64,000 nucleotides of DNA from Amycolatopsis orientalis DSM 40040 = KCTC 9412. Its GTDB lineage: Bacteria; Actinomycetota; Actinomycetes; Mycobacteriales; Pseudonocardiaceae. Each line of letters begins with the position of its first letter. Within the stretch, counting starts at the first letter, position 1. Positions 7,014 to 15,478 of this stretch are shown piece by piece. The DNA lies in the NCBI RefSeq assembly GCF_000478275.1, contig NZ_ASJB01000083.1:186001-250000 (forward strand), written 5' to 3'. The translations under genes were made by a program, and so were the position numbers. Below the pieces are notes generated by a model. It had not been told where the DNA came from. It was given only the letters and a program-made list of their open reading frames with translations, and searched no databases.

Positions 7014-8204
7014 TCACTTGCCGCAGAGCACCTTGTCGGTGAGCATCTGGTCCGCCTTGTTGTACGCCTGCCCCAGGTCGGCCGCGGAGTCCCCGTAGGT
7101 CATCGACAGCTCGTAGGTCCTGCTGCCGTCAGGCGTGCTGGCCATCAGCGTCCCGTAGCCGTGGAAGCCGCCCATGCCCTTGAGGACGGTTCCGCAGCTC
7201 GACTCCTGGACGTACAGCCCGAGGCCGTAGCCGCCCTTCGGATGCGGTTTGCGCATCTCGGCCAGCAGCGGGGCCGGCAGGAGCCGTCCGCCCAGCAGCG
7301 CGGAAAAGAACGTGTGGAGGTCCTTGGTGGTCGAGATCAGCTCACCCGCGCTGGACGCCCAGGAGGGGTTCTGCTCGGTGATGTCGACCGTCTTCCACTC
7401 CCCGGCCTCCTGGTAGCGGTAATACCCGTGGGCGTGCGGCCCCGGGATCCCCGGCCACGTGCCCGGCACCAGGGTGTCCCGCATCCCGAGCGGCCGCAGG
7501 ATCCGCCGTCCGATCTCGTCGCCGTAGGGACGCCCGGTGACCTTCTTGATCACGAGCCCGGCCAGCACGTAGTTGATGTTCGTGTAGGTCCAGTCCGTCC
7601 CCGGCGCGAAGAGCGGCGGTTTGGACAGGCCGAAGCGCACCAGCTCCTCCGGCTGGTAGGTGTGGTAGCGGTTGTCGAGGAATTCCTTGCCCTGCAACGG
7701 GATTCCCGGCACGATCGTCCCGTCGGGCAGCATCGCGCCGGTGTAGTCGAACAATCCGCTGGTGTGCTGCAACAGCATCCGCACGGTGATCCGCCGGTCG
7801 AGGCCGAACTCGGGCAGGTAGTCCGCCACCGGCGCGTCCAGGCCCACCTTGCCCTCGCCGACCAGTTGCAGCACGACGGTGGACACGAAGGTCTTGGTGT
7901 TGCTGCCGATCCGGAACCGTCCGTTCGTCGGCGGTTTCGCGGCCTCGCCCAGCTTGCGCACCCCGGCGCTGCCGGTCCAGTCGCCGCGCGCGTCGTGCAC
8001 CCGCAGCTGCGCTCCGGCGAAACCCGAGGCGGCGATCTCCTGGACCATCGCCCGCAGCTCCGGGCGATCCTTCCCGGCGGTGTCCGCGGCCGCCACCCCC
8101 GGCAGGGCCGCCCCGGCCAGCAACGCCGCCGCCAACGCCGTGACCCCCACTCGCCGGATGGCCCGGCGCTTGTCGTTCTTGGCTGTGATCGCTGAAGTCG
8201 TCAT
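7014..8204 (-). CDS. Secreted serine hydrolase (class C beta-lactamase/D-Ala-D-Ala carboxypeptidase family)
   Basis: 396 residues from ATG 8204. An N-terminal signal peptide (RRVGVTALAAALLAGAALPGVAAA) ends near residue 40. The serine motif S101-N-T-K104 (RIGSNTKTFVS), the Tyr-x-Asn motif (WTYTNINY) and a final GGFHGYG box replacing K-T-G define the S12/beta-lactamase-like hydrolases. Likely acts outside the cytoplasm on peptidoglycan stem peptides, D-amino acid peptides or esters. Closest to Streptomyces R61-type carboxypeptidases in layout. Followed by its own two-component system on the same strand, with a 54-base gap. Confidence 0.88.
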   Translation of the reverse strand: MTTSAITAKNDKRRAIRRVGVTALAAALLAGAALPGVAAADTAGKDRPELRAMVQEIAASGFAGAQLRVHDARGDWTGSAGVRKLGEAAKPPTNGRFRIGSNTKTFVSTVVLQLVGEGKVGLDAPVADYLPEFGLDRRITVRMLLQHTSGLFDYTGAMLPDGTIVPGIPLQGKEFLDNRYHTYQPEELVRFGLSKPPLFAPGTDWTYTNINYVLAGLVIKKVTGRPYGDEIGRRILRPLGMRDTLVPGTWPGIPGPHAHGYYRYQEAGEWKTVDITEQNPSWASSAGELISTTKDLHTFFSALLGGRLLPAPLLAEMRKPHPKGGYGLGLYVQESSCGTVLKGMGGFHGYGTLMASTPDGSRTYELSMTYGDSAADLGQAYNKADQMLTDKVLCGK

Positions 8205-8258
8205 GGCCGCTACGTTCGCCGGGCGCGCTGACACCGCGGTGACACGGCACTGACACGG

Positions 8259-9308
8259 TCAGGACGTCGAGAGCGGCAGCCGGACTTCGAAGCGGCAGCC
8301 GGGGCCGTGATTGCGGACGCCGATCCGGCCGCGATGAGCCTCGACGAGCCCCTTCGCGATCGCCAGCCCGAGCCCGCCACCGCTCGCCAGCCCGCCGCGC
8401 TCGGGCGTCCGCGCCCGCGTCCCGCGGAACGCGACGTCGAAGACGCGGCCGATCTCGTCGTCGGGGATCCCGCCACAGCCGTCGTCGACGGCCAGCAGGG
8501 CCTCGCCGCCCTCGATACCGAGCTGGACCGCGACCGTCCCGTCCGGCGGGGTGTGCCGGACGGCGTTGGACACCAGATTGCGCACGATCCGCGCCAGCTC
8601 CGGATCGCTTCCGGAGACGACCGGCCAGGCGTCGGCGTGCTCGACCATCCGCACCCGTTTCTGCCCGGCGAGCGGCGCCTGCGCGGCGACCGCGTCGCTC
8701 ACGACGTCGCGCAGCGGCACGGACGCCATGGTCAGCTCCAGTGCGCCGGCGGTGATCCGCGACAGCTCGAAGAGGTCGCCGACCATGCCCGAAAGCCGCG
8801 TGGTCTCCCCGCTGATCCGCCGGGCGTACTCCGCGACCTCGCCGGGCTCGGCGACGACACCGTCCGCGACCGCCTCGGCCATCGCCTGGATCCCGGCCAG
8901 CGGGCTCCGCAGGTCGTGGCTGATCCACGCGACGAGTTCGCGCCTCGACGCTTCGGCCGCGCGTTCCCGTTCCCGTGCTTCGCGCTCCCATACGCTGCGG
9001 CGCGCGATGACCCGGCCGAGCACGAGCGCGGCGGGCACGGTCACCAGCGCGACCAGCAGGCAGACCAGCGTCATCGTGGTCAGCGCGGGGGTGAACATGA
9101 ACCCGCTGATGCCGAGCACCGCGACCAGGGTCGCGAGCACCGGGATCAGCACGAGGGTCGTCATCGTGCCCGCCAGCGAACCGCGTCTGAGCAGGTACAA
9201 CACCAGCCCGCCGAGCAGCACCACCGGCAACGCGAACAGCAGGGCGAACGGCAGGATGTGCCAGGCGTGCGCCAGCATCTCGCCGAACGACTCACCCGCG
9301 CCGATCAT
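8259..9308 (-). CDS. Sensor histidine kinase
   Basis: 349 residues from ATG 9308, which overlaps the response-regulator stop (ATGA). Three transmembrane segments at about residues 18-40, 48-70 and 76-100 with almost no extracellular sensor domain; then the H box with H131 (WISHDLRSPL), N box (NLVSNAVRHTP), G1 (DDGCGG) and G2 (GGGLGLAI). The lack of a large external domain suggests sensing within the membrane or through a partner protein, possibly the glycosyltransferase-like protein encoded first in the operon. Confidence 0.93.
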   Translation of the reverse strand: MIGAGESFGEMLAHAWHILPFALLFALPVVLLGGLVLYLLRRGSLAGTMTTLVLIPVLATLVAVLGISGFMFTPALTTMTLVCLLVALVTVPAALVLGRVIARRSVWEREARERERAAEASRRELVAWISHDLRSPLAGIQAMAEAVADGVVAEPGEVAEYARRISGETTRLSGMVGDLFELSRITAGALELTMASVPLRDVVSDAVAAQAPLAGQKRVRMVEHADAWPVVSGSDPELARIVRNLVSNAVRHTPPDGTVAVQLGIEGGEALLAVDDGCGGIPDDEIGRVFDVAFRGTRARTPERGGLASGGGLGLAIAKGLVEAHRGRIGVRNHGPGCRFEVRLPLSTS

Positions 9309-10003
9309 GGCCGCACCGGGTCGTACCGGTAGCCGACACCCCATACGGTGGCGACCCGGACGGGTTTCGCCGGATCCTTCTCGATCTTCTCCCGCAACCG
9401 TCTCACATGGACGGTCACAGTGGACTGATCGCCGAAGTCCCAGCCCCAGACCTTCTCCAGCAGATCGGCACGGGAGAACGCCACCCCCGGATGCGCGAGG
9501 AAGAACGCGAGCAGATCGAATTCCCTGCTGGTCAGGGGAAGTTCGACGCCGCCGATACTCGCCTGCCGCGCGGTCATCTGCAGGCGGAGGTCACCGTCGG
9601 CGAGTTCGGTGGCCGCCGGTTCGGGCCTCGGCATCCGGGCCCGCCGCAGCACCGACGCCACCCGCAACGCGAGTTCCTTGGGGCTGAAGGGTTTCGTGAC
9701 GTAGTCGTCGGCGCCGAGCTGGAGCCCGGCGATCCGGTTCTCCTCCTCGCCGAGCGCGGTCAGCATGACGACCGGCACCTGGCTCACCTGCCGCAGCCGG
9801 CGGCACACCTCGAGCCCGTTGAGCCCGGGCATCATCACGTCGAGCACCACGAGGTCCGGGCCGGTGGCGGAGAACAGCCGCAGCCCCTCGGTGCCGTCCC
9901 CGGCGACGTCGACGTCGAAACCCGCGACCTCCAGGTACCGCCGGACGACGTCCCGGACGGTTTCGTCGTCGTCGACCACGAGCACACGGCCCTGCTCGGT
10001 CAT
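9305..10003 (-). CDS. OmpR-family response regulator
   Basis: 232 residues: receiver domain with phospho-acceptor D55 (LVVLDVMMPG) and K104 (TKPF), then a winged-helix domain ending in TVTVHVRRLREKIEKDP and VWGVGYRY. Cognate kinase follows directly with a 4-base overlap; the membrane glycosyltransferase-like gene ends 10 bases upstream, so all three form one operon. An 18-bp motif is shared by this operon's promoter and the GT2 operon promoter at 16086, a candidate binding site. Confidence 0.94.
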   Translation of the reverse strand: MTEQGRVLVVDDDETVRDVVRRYLEVAGFDVDVAGDGTEGLRLFSATGPDLVVLDVMMPGLNGLEVCRRLRQVSQVPVVMLTALGEEENRIAGLQLGADDYVTKPFSPKELALRVASVLRRARMPRPEPAATELADGDLRLQMTARQASIGGVELPLTSREFDLLAFFLAHPGVAFSRADLLEKVWGWDFGDQSTVTVHVRRLREKIEKDPAKPVRVATVWGVGYRYDPVRP

Positions 10004-10013
10004 CGCATCCCTC

Positions 10014-11369
10014 TCACCAGCTCGTCAGCACCAAGTGGTTCACCACCAGCGCCGTGGCCGCCTGCGCGGCGAGCCACCACCGCCGTCCCGTTGACGGCAG
10101 CAGCGCGACCGCGGGCAGCAGCCACACCTCGAACGGTAGCCAGATGCGCTCGACCTCCGCCTTCGACAGGCCGGACAGGTCGGCGAACGCGACCGTCAGC
10201 ACCGCGGCCGCCACGATCAGCGTGACCGGGTCCCGGAACGACCGCCGGGGTCCGGCGAGGAACGCCGCGCCCGTCCGCCGCGTCCCGGCGATCACGGCGG
10301 GACCGAGCGCGATCAGCACCGCCGCGATATCCGCCCACACCCAGTAGGAATACGGGCGCAGCGTGGCGATCCCCTGGTAGTAGCGCTCGACCACCAGGTG
10401 ATAGCCGTCGAGCCACCAGAACCCGGTGGCCGCGAACGCCGCGACGACCGCGGCCACCCCCAGCGCGGCGAGGAGCAGGATCCGCCACTGGCGCGTCAGC
10501 GCGACGACGGCGAGCGCGAGCAGGCCCAACAGCACGAGGCCGTAGGAGAGGAAGAGCCCGAAACCGAGCAGCACTCCGGCGGGCAGGGCGAGGATCCGCC
10601 GCCGGGCCGCGAGCGCGAGGAGCGCGATCCCGGTCGCCGTCACCCCGGCGAAGAGCCCGTCGGCCGAGACACCGATCCAGATCGCGCCGGGGGTCAGGAC
10701 GGCGAACGGCAGGACCGTCCGTGCCGCGTCCTGCCTGCCCAGGGCGGACAGCGTCACCGGGACGGCGACGACGACCAGGCAGCCGACCACGACCACGAGC
10801 GCCGACGCCCAGGCGCCGCCGTGCAGCCCGAGCCGGTCGAGCCAGACGAAGACCAGCGTCGCGCCCGGCGGATGCCCGGAGACGTGCGTCGTCCACGAGT
10901 TCGGCTGGTAGTCGAGGATGCGCGAGGAGAACTCGGCCAGCATCCGCGGGATGTCGGTGATGCCCGGTACCTCGTGCAGGTACTCGTGTTCGGTGGTGAG
11001 CCTGCCGGTGAAGCCCCGGGTCCAGCCGTCGATCATCGCCAGCGAGAACGTCCACGCCAGCGCGGCCACGTAACCGAGCGCCAGCAGCGGTCGCCAGCGC
11101 AGCCGGGCGGCGAGCGAGGGACCTTTGGTGACGACCACGAGCGCGAGCACGACGGCGGCGACCGTCCCGGGGCCGACGTGCGGTGACCACAGCCCGAACA
11201 GCGGCGGCGCGAAGGCGTAGATCACCACGCCGGAACCGGGACGGTTGTAGTGGAGGCCGACGGCGATCGCGGCGGCCACCACGAACATGGCCAGCCCGAC
11301 GGCGATCAGGTCGGCCCGGTGTCCCTTCCGGACGGACGCGGTGGGGGCGGGCTCGGTGACTGTGGACAT
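10014..11369 (-). CDS. Polytopic membrane protein, GT-C glycosyltransferase-like
   Basis: 451 residues from ATG 11369 with about 11-12 predicted transmembrane helices. A long first loop (TRGFTGRLTTEHEYLHEVPGI and NSWTTHVSGHPPGATLVF) and a conserved DLSGLSKAEVERIWLPFEVWL near the C terminus resemble actinobacterial membrane proteins related to mannosyl/arabinosyl transferases that use polyprenyl-linked sugars. Function is inferred only from topology and these motifs. The box TATGGT ends 7 bases before the ATG, suggesting a leaderless transcript. First gene of the operon with the response regulator and kinase. Confidence 0.7.
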   Translation of the reverse strand: MSTVTEPAPTASVRKGHRADLIAVGLAMFVVAAAIAVGLHYNRPGSGVVIYAFAPPLFGLWSPHVGPGTVAAVVLALVVVTKGPSLAARLRWRPLLALGYVAALAWTFSLAMIDGWTRGFTGRLTTEHEYLHEVPGITDIPRMLAEFSSRILDYQPNSWTTHVSGHPPGATLVFVWLDRLGLHGGAWASALVVVVGCLVVVAVPVTLSALGRQDAARTVLPFAVLTPGAIWIGVSADGLFAGVTATGIALLALAARRRILALPAGVLLGFGLFLSYGLVLLGLLALAVVALTRQWRILLLAALGVAAVVAAFAATGFWWLDGYHLVVERYYQGIATLRPYSYWVWADIAAVLIALGPAVIAGTRRTGAAFLAGPRRSFRDPVTLIVAAAVLTVAFADLSGLSKAEVERIWLPFEVWLLPAVALLPSTGRRWWLAAQAATALVVNHLVLTSW

Positions 11370-11420
11370 CACCGGCACCATAACCGCGTTTTCCGCGTCC
11401 GACGGCCCGCGGACGCCGTC

Positions 11421-11438
11421 CGTCAGAACTCGGTAAGA
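11421..11438. promoter_or_regulatory. 18-bp motif upstream of the GT-C/two-component operon
   Basis: CGTCAGAACTCGGTAAGA on the plus strand, 39-56 bases upstream of the -10 box TATGGT (11382-11377, minus strand). It recurs with one change (A to C) at 16086-16103, upstream of the GT2 operon. Candidate response-regulator site. Confidence 0.5.
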
Positions 11439-11439
11439 C

Positions 11440-12072
11440 TCATCTCGCCGGTCGCGACGCCACCAGGAGCAGGCACAGCACCGCCACCGCCGTGACGATC
11501 CCGGCGACCAGCAGCATCGGGTCGAGCGAGGGTTCCGACGCCGCCGCCTGCTGGGTGACCGGCTGGGCGGGCGCGGTGGTCTCGGTCCCTGAAGGCGCCG
11601 GAGCCGCCGGGGCCTGGGACGCGGTGCTCGACGGCGGTGCGCTCGCCGCCGTACTCGCGGGCGCCGACGTCGCGGGGCGGGCCGGTGTGGTCTGCTTCGG
11701 GGGCGCGGGAGCCGGTTGTTTCGTGGGCGTCTCCGCGGCCAGCACGGTGATCGACGCGCGCATGTCCGGATGCACCGAGCAGTAATAGGAGTACGTTCCC
11801 GGCTTCGTGAAGGTGTAGCTCCAGCTCTGCCCGGCCGAAAGTTGCGGACTGCGGAACGCGACAGGCGCGCTCGTCGTGACGACGTCGTGCGGCGCCTGAT
11901 CGTGCTGCATCCAGGTGACGGTGTCCCCGACCCGTACGGTCAGCGACGCCGGGCCGTAGGCGTAGTCCTGCATCATCACCTGCTGCGTGGCCGCCTTCGA
12001 CGGCGGAGCGAGATAGATGGCTTGCAGGATCAGGAAAATCGCCGCACACGCGAATCCGGTGAGCCGCCTCAT
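11440..12072 (-). CDS. Membrane-anchored cupredoxin (plastocyanin-like)
   Basis: 210 residues from ATG 12072. Signal peptide (1-27), then a cupredoxin domain whose type-1 copper ligands are visible: His in QAPHDVV, Cys in YYCSVHPDM, the next His and the Met. A Pro/Ala/Thr-rich linker of about 75 residues leads to a C-terminal transmembrane helix (LLVAGIVTAVAVLCLLLVA) and a short basic tail, so the copper domain is displayed on the outer face of the membrane. Start overlaps the YceI-like gene (ATGA). Likely electron transfer or copper binding together with CopC/CopD encoded nearby. Confidence 0.88.
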   Translation of the reverse strand: MRRLTGFACAAIFLILQAIYLAPPSKAATQQVMMQDYAYGPASLTVRVGDTVTWMQHDQAPHDVVTTSAPVAFRSPQLSAGQSWSYTFTKPGTYSYYCSVHPDMRASITVLAAETPTKQPAPAPPKQTTPARPATSAPASTAASAPPSSTASQAPAAPAPSGTETTAPAQPVTQQAAASEPSLDPMLLVAGIVTAVAVLCLLLVASRPAR

Positions 12073-12533
12073 CGGACGAACTCGATCGCGATCTCGACGT
12101 GGACGCGGCGGGCGAACCAGGGCGCGCGCCGCGGCCGGGGCAGGATTCCCTTGGCCCATAAGACGATCCGTTCTTCGTCGACGTAGCGCAGATCTCCCTC
12201 CAGTACGAGGCCGCGGCCGCCGATCCGCCCTTCGATCAGCACCCGCCTCTCGTCGACGACGAGTTCGTCGGAGGTGAACGTGAGCACCTTGGCCGGACAG
12301 CGTTTCAGGATCGGCCGCCGGAGCGGCCGCGGATAGGTACGCAGCGACGGGACGTCGAGTTCGACGAAGAGCGCCGGTTCCTCGGCGATGTCCAGGTATC
12401 CCGCCGTCGCGGCGAATCTGCCCCGTGCCAAGGGGAAGCGCAGGAACCTGATCGACGGCTCGATGACGCAGCGGTCCGGGCGCAGCCGATGGCCGGACCG
12501 GGCCGGGGCGGGCAGGAGTTCGGTGTCGGACAT
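12069..12533 (-). CDS. YceI-like lipid-binding domain protein
   Basis: 154 residues. The pattern IEPSIRFLRFPLARGRFAATAGYLDIAE...LFVELDVPSLRT and a later beta-rich segment with DLRYVDEERIVLWAKG fit the YceI barrel, which binds polyisoprenoid or amphiphilic molecules. No signal peptide is seen, unlike many YceI proteins. Translationally coupled to the membrane cupredoxin. Family assignment is moderate. Confidence 0.6.
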   Translation of the reverse strand: MSDTELLPAPARSGHRLRPDRCVIEPSIRFLRFPLARGRFAATAGYLDIAEEPALFVELDVPSLRTYPRPLRRPILKRCPAKVLTFTSDELVVDERRVLIEGRIGGRGLVLEGDLRYVDEERIVLWAKGILPRPRRAPWFARRVHVEIAIEFVR

Positions 12534-12572
12534 CGCTCGTCTCCGCGGGAGGGGAACGTGGATACTGGCGAA

Positions 12573-12603
12573 GGGCCCGGCCGGCCGCTTACCGGCCGGG
12601 CCC
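12573..12603 (-). terminator. GC-rich hairpin after the cupredoxin gene
   Basis: A perfect 12-bp stem, GGGCCCGGCCGG (12573-12584) with CCGGCCGGGCCC (12592-12603), loop of 7. It lies 22 bases past the stop of the leftward cupredoxin gene at 12626. There is no T-tract, common for actinobacterial terminators. Confidence 0.65.
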
Positions 12604-12625
12604 CCTGTTCAGCGGCCGGCCTGGT

Positions 12626-13603
12626 TCAGCAGCTCGCCTGGTTCAGCAACGGGGTGAGCACGGTTTCCAGCCACACCGTATGCGTCTTGATGTACTGGTC
12701 GAGGTTCAGCAGATCGGTGACCTGCTGGCCGAGCGACGTCTCCAGATGCGCGGACTTGATGTGCGCGATGATCGGGGCCAGCGTGTCGGCGACGACCTTG
12801 TCGGCCGAACCGTCCAGCACCGGGGCGAGCACGGTTTCCAGCCACACCGTGTGGGTCTTGATGTACTGGTCGAGGTTGAGGATGTCCTGCACCTGCTGGC
12901 CCGGTGAGGTCTGCAGATGTGCCGCCTTGATGTGGTCGATGATCGGCTGGAGCACTCCCTTGGGCACACAGGAGCCCCCGCCGGGGCTGGTCGGCGGCAT
13001 CGAGTGCGAAGACGTCGGCGGCGTGCTGCTGGTCGAGGTCGGCGGGGCGCTCGTCGGGGTCGGCTGTGAAGTCGGTGGGGTGCCGGAGCCCTCCACCTTG
13101 ACCGACGCCTTCATGTCCGGGTGGATCGAGCAGTAGTAGGAGTAGCCGCCCGCCTTGGTGAAGGTGTGGCTGAAGGTCTGCCCCTGCTGCAACGTCGGCG
13201 ACGTGAACTTCTCCGGGCCGTCGGTGATGACGACGTTGTGCGGCGCGGTGTCGTGATTGGTCCACGTCACCGTGTCGCCGACGGCGACGGAAAGGCTCGC
13301 GGGGCTGAACTTGTACCCCATCATCTCGACCGTCTTGGCCGCCGCCGGTGCCGCCGCGGGTGCCGCCTGCTCCTGGGAAAGTCCCTGGTACAGCGGAACC
13401 GCCAGCGGACCCTGCTTGGACAACGCGGCGAGATCGACGTCGGCGGTCTGGGCGGTGTCCGCCTGCTGCCCGCCCCGCAGGGTGGCGAGGCTGAACAGCG
13501 CGACACCCAGGGCGAGGATCGCCACCGCCACCGGCCAGGTCCGCCGCGCGGGCACCACCGGCGGGGCCTCGGCGGCGGGGTTCTTGGGCTCCGGGTTGTC
13601 CAT
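12626..13603 (-). CDS. Cupredoxin with a duplicated C-terminal helical module
   Basis: 325 residues from ATG 13603 (AGGAGT upstream). An N-terminal membrane anchor (VAVAILALGVALFSLATL) leads to a cupredoxin domain with ligands His (TAPHNVV), Cys-x-x-His (YYCSIHPDM) and Met, much like the neighbouring cupredoxin. After a Pro/Thr/Ser linker come two copies of a 57-residue module (HIK[AS]AHL...GQQV.D.LNLDQYIKTHTVWLETVL), so similar that the DNA is also repeated with a 171-bp period (from 12661 and 12832). The module is not recognised; its conserved His residues and surface position make extra metal binding or partner docking possible. Confidence 0.85.
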   Translation of the reverse strand: MDNPEPKNPAAEAPPVVPARRTWPVAVAILALGVALFSLATLRGGQQADTAQTADVDLAALSKQGPLAVPLYQGLSQEQAAPAAAPAAAKTVEMMGYKFSPASLSVAVGDTVTWTNHDTAPHNVVITDGPEKFTSPTLQQGQTFSHTFTKAGGYSYYCSIHPDMKASVKVEGSGTPPTSQPTPTSAPPTSTSSTPPTSSHSMPPTSPGGGSCVPKGVLQPIIDHIKAAHLQTSPGQQVQDILNLDQYIKTHTVWLETVLAPVLDGSADKVVADTLAPIIAHIKSAHLETSLGQQVTDLLNLDQYIKTHTVWLETVLTPLLNQASC

Positions 13604-13629
13604 GAAGGACACTCCTTTCTGTAGGGCGG

Positions 13630-14532
13630 TCACCGGCCGGGGCTGGCCGTGACGAGGAGGCTCGCCGCGAGGAGGACCACGATGACGAGCGCGGTCTCGG
13701 CGGCGACGGAATAGACGAAGGGGCGGACGGTGGCGGCGTCCCCGCGCAGGACCACCGCGAAGTCCAGTCGCCGGGAGACCCAGCTCTTGCTGCCCTGCGC
13801 GATGACGAGGACGATCGCGAGGACGAGCAGCTTGATCAGCAGCGTCCTGCCGTAGTCCGTTGTGGACAGTCGATGCCAGCTGCCGACCGTCTGCCACGCG
13901 AGGACGACACCCGCCGCGATCACCGCGAACACAGAAAGCATCGCCAGCCGGGAGTAGCGCGGCACGACGGCGGCGAGTTCCCCGGGATCACGCCGGGAAA
14001 GGACGCCGAACAACAGGACGGCCAGTCCGCCGATCCAGGCGCAGATCCCGGCGAGATGGACGAGATCCGCGATCTGGGTGAGCAGCGGCCGGGTGCTCTC
14101 GACCGCGTGCCCGGTCAGCCCGGTCGTGCGCAGCAGCCCGAGGGTCACCACTCCGGCGCCGACCCGCCAGGCCGTCGAACCCGCCGCGGCCCGGCCGCGT
14201 TGCAGCAGATCCGCGAGGACGACCCCCGCCAGCAGCCACAGCAACGCCTTCGCGAACCAGACGCGGCCGAACTGTGTGTCGAGTACTTGCCCGAGCAGGT
14301 CCCAGTCGAAGAGATCGGCGGCCGGACGTTGGGCCGACCACGCGCCCTGGAGGCCGAGACCCGCGACGGTGCCGGCGAAGCCGAGCAGCCAGCCGATCCC
14401 GACGACCTTGCGCGCCCGGCCTTGCGCTGCGCCGTCCGGCCAGAGGAACGCGAGGAAGAACAGACCACCGGTGAACAGGGTCATGCCGAAGTAGTCGACA
14501 CAGCGGGCGAGTACGTACCAGGTCTTGACCAT
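13630..14532 (-). CDS. copD: CopD-family copper resistance membrane protein
   Basis: 300 residues with about eight transmembrane helices. CopD features include FTGGLFFLAF in helix 1, LTGHAVES and the HLAGICAWIGGLAVL segment with conserved His and Trp, and GSWHRLSTTDYGRTLLIKLLVL. CopD proteins move copper or electrons across the membrane and often act with CopC. Here CopC is a separate gene on the other strand (15479). It is flanked by a Pro-rich protein gene upstream (gap 3 bases) and the cupredoxin downstream, forming a leftward copper operon. Confidence 0.9.
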   Translation of the reverse strand: MVKTWYVLARCVDYFGMTLFTGGLFFLAFLWPDGAAQGRARKVVGIGWLLGFAGTVAGLGLQGAWSAQRPAADLFDWDLLGQVLDTQFGRVWFAKALLWLLAGVVLADLLQRGRAAAGSTAWRVGAGVVTLGLLRTTGLTGHAVESTRPLLTQIADLVHLAGICAWIGGLAVLLFGVLSRRDPGELAAVVPRYSRLAMLSVFAVIAAGVVLAWQTVGSWHRLSTTDYGRTLLIKLLVLAIVLVIAQGSKSWVSRRLDFAVVLRGDAATVRPFVYSVAAETALVIVVLLAASLLVTASPGR

Positions 14533-14535
14533 GAC

Positions 14536-15117
14536 TTACCGGACCGGCACGGGGACGGGGAGGTTCTCGAGGACGACCGTGCCGTCGGGAGCGCGGCAGT
14601 ACCCGAGCAGGGCCGCACCGAGCCCGTCCGCCCCCGTCACCCCGAGGCCGCCGGTGACCCCGCCGAGCAACGGGAGCGCGGCCACGGTGTCCAGAACCTG
14701 TTGTGCCACACCGGGTTGGCAGGCGGGCAGCTCGGTACCGGGCGGCGGCGGCAAGGGCGGCGTGGTCGACGGCGGATCCGGATGCGGATGCGGGGGAACG
14801 GGGTCCGGGACGGGCGGCGGGGGCGGGACCTCGATGCCGCCGGGTGGCGGCGCGGGCGGGGCCACCGGGGCGGGGATGTCGGTGACCGGAACCGCGGGCA
14901 GGGAAGGGATCGGGGCGGGAGCGGGTGGTTCACCGCCGGGCAAGGGCGTGGCGGCGGACGGCGGGGACTGGGGCTGGGCGAGTACCGGCGGGCTTCCCGC
15001 GGCCGTCCCGGGTTTCAGCCCGAGGCCCGAGGCGTAGCCGACCACGATCACGACGGCGCCGGTGAGGCCGGCCGCGATCAGCTGATCACGGCGCGGGGCG
15101 ATTCCTCGCAAGGCCAC
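14536..15117 (-). CDS. Proline-rich anchored hypothetical protein
   Basis: 193 residues. A single N-terminal transmembrane helix (LIAAGLTGAVVIVVGYASGLGL) is followed by about 90 residues dominated by Pro, with Gly, Val and Glu, and a short C-terminal domain with two Cys (ACQPGVAQQVLDTV... and GYCRAP) that could form a disulfide outside the cell. Three bases separate it from copD. Probably a surface-exposed partner of the copper proteins; function unknown. Confidence 0.7.
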   Translation of the reverse strand: MALRGIAPRRDQLIAAGLTGAVVIVVGYASGLGLKPGTAAGSPPVLAQPQSPPSAATPLPGGEPPAPAPIPSLPAVPVTDIPAPVAPPAPPPGGIEVPPPPPVPDPVPPHPHPDPPSTTPPLPPPPGTELPACQPGVAQQVLDTVAALPLLGGVTGGLGVTGADGLGAALLGYCRAPDGTVVLENLPVPVPVR

Positions 15118-15478
15118 GAATGCTTCCTCCCATACGGAAAGAGAGAATTGAGCGGGAATGGGGAACGGGCTCGATGGGCCAGAAGAAAACCAGGTGCCGC
15201 GTTACCCGGCATGATCGTCACATGAAGCCCAGGTAAAGTAACCCGGCTCCGTACGGCCGGACGGCTGTGAGTTCGGCGGCCGAATGCCCGATCGGCACGG
15301 CCATTCGAGTGAAGCACGGGCGCGCCGTGTCCGATTCCGGGTCTTCTTTCCCGAAAGGCTGTGAGTTTTCGTTAACCCGGTTGTTGCGCGAACCCCCGCC
15401 ACCGCAACGCGGCCGACCATTCCGTCGCCGACCATGGGCTCCCATTCCCGTCGTCGACGCATTCGTGAGGAAAGAACC
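15118..15478. promoter_or_regulatory. 361-bp divergent intergenic region between the copD and copC units
   Basis: No gene is visible. The region must hold promoters for both units. The short sequence GTTACCCGG (15201-15209), GTAACCCGG (15238-15246) and GTTAACCCGG (15371-15380) recurs three times and may be a regulator site; I do not recognise it as a standard CsoR or CueR operator. Confidence 0.4.

Noticed and set aside
14536..15117. Proline-rich frame as a chance open frame
   Set aside because: Kept as a gene in the end, because it has a single clear N-terminal membrane helix, a Cys-containing C-terminal domain and a 3-base gap to copD.
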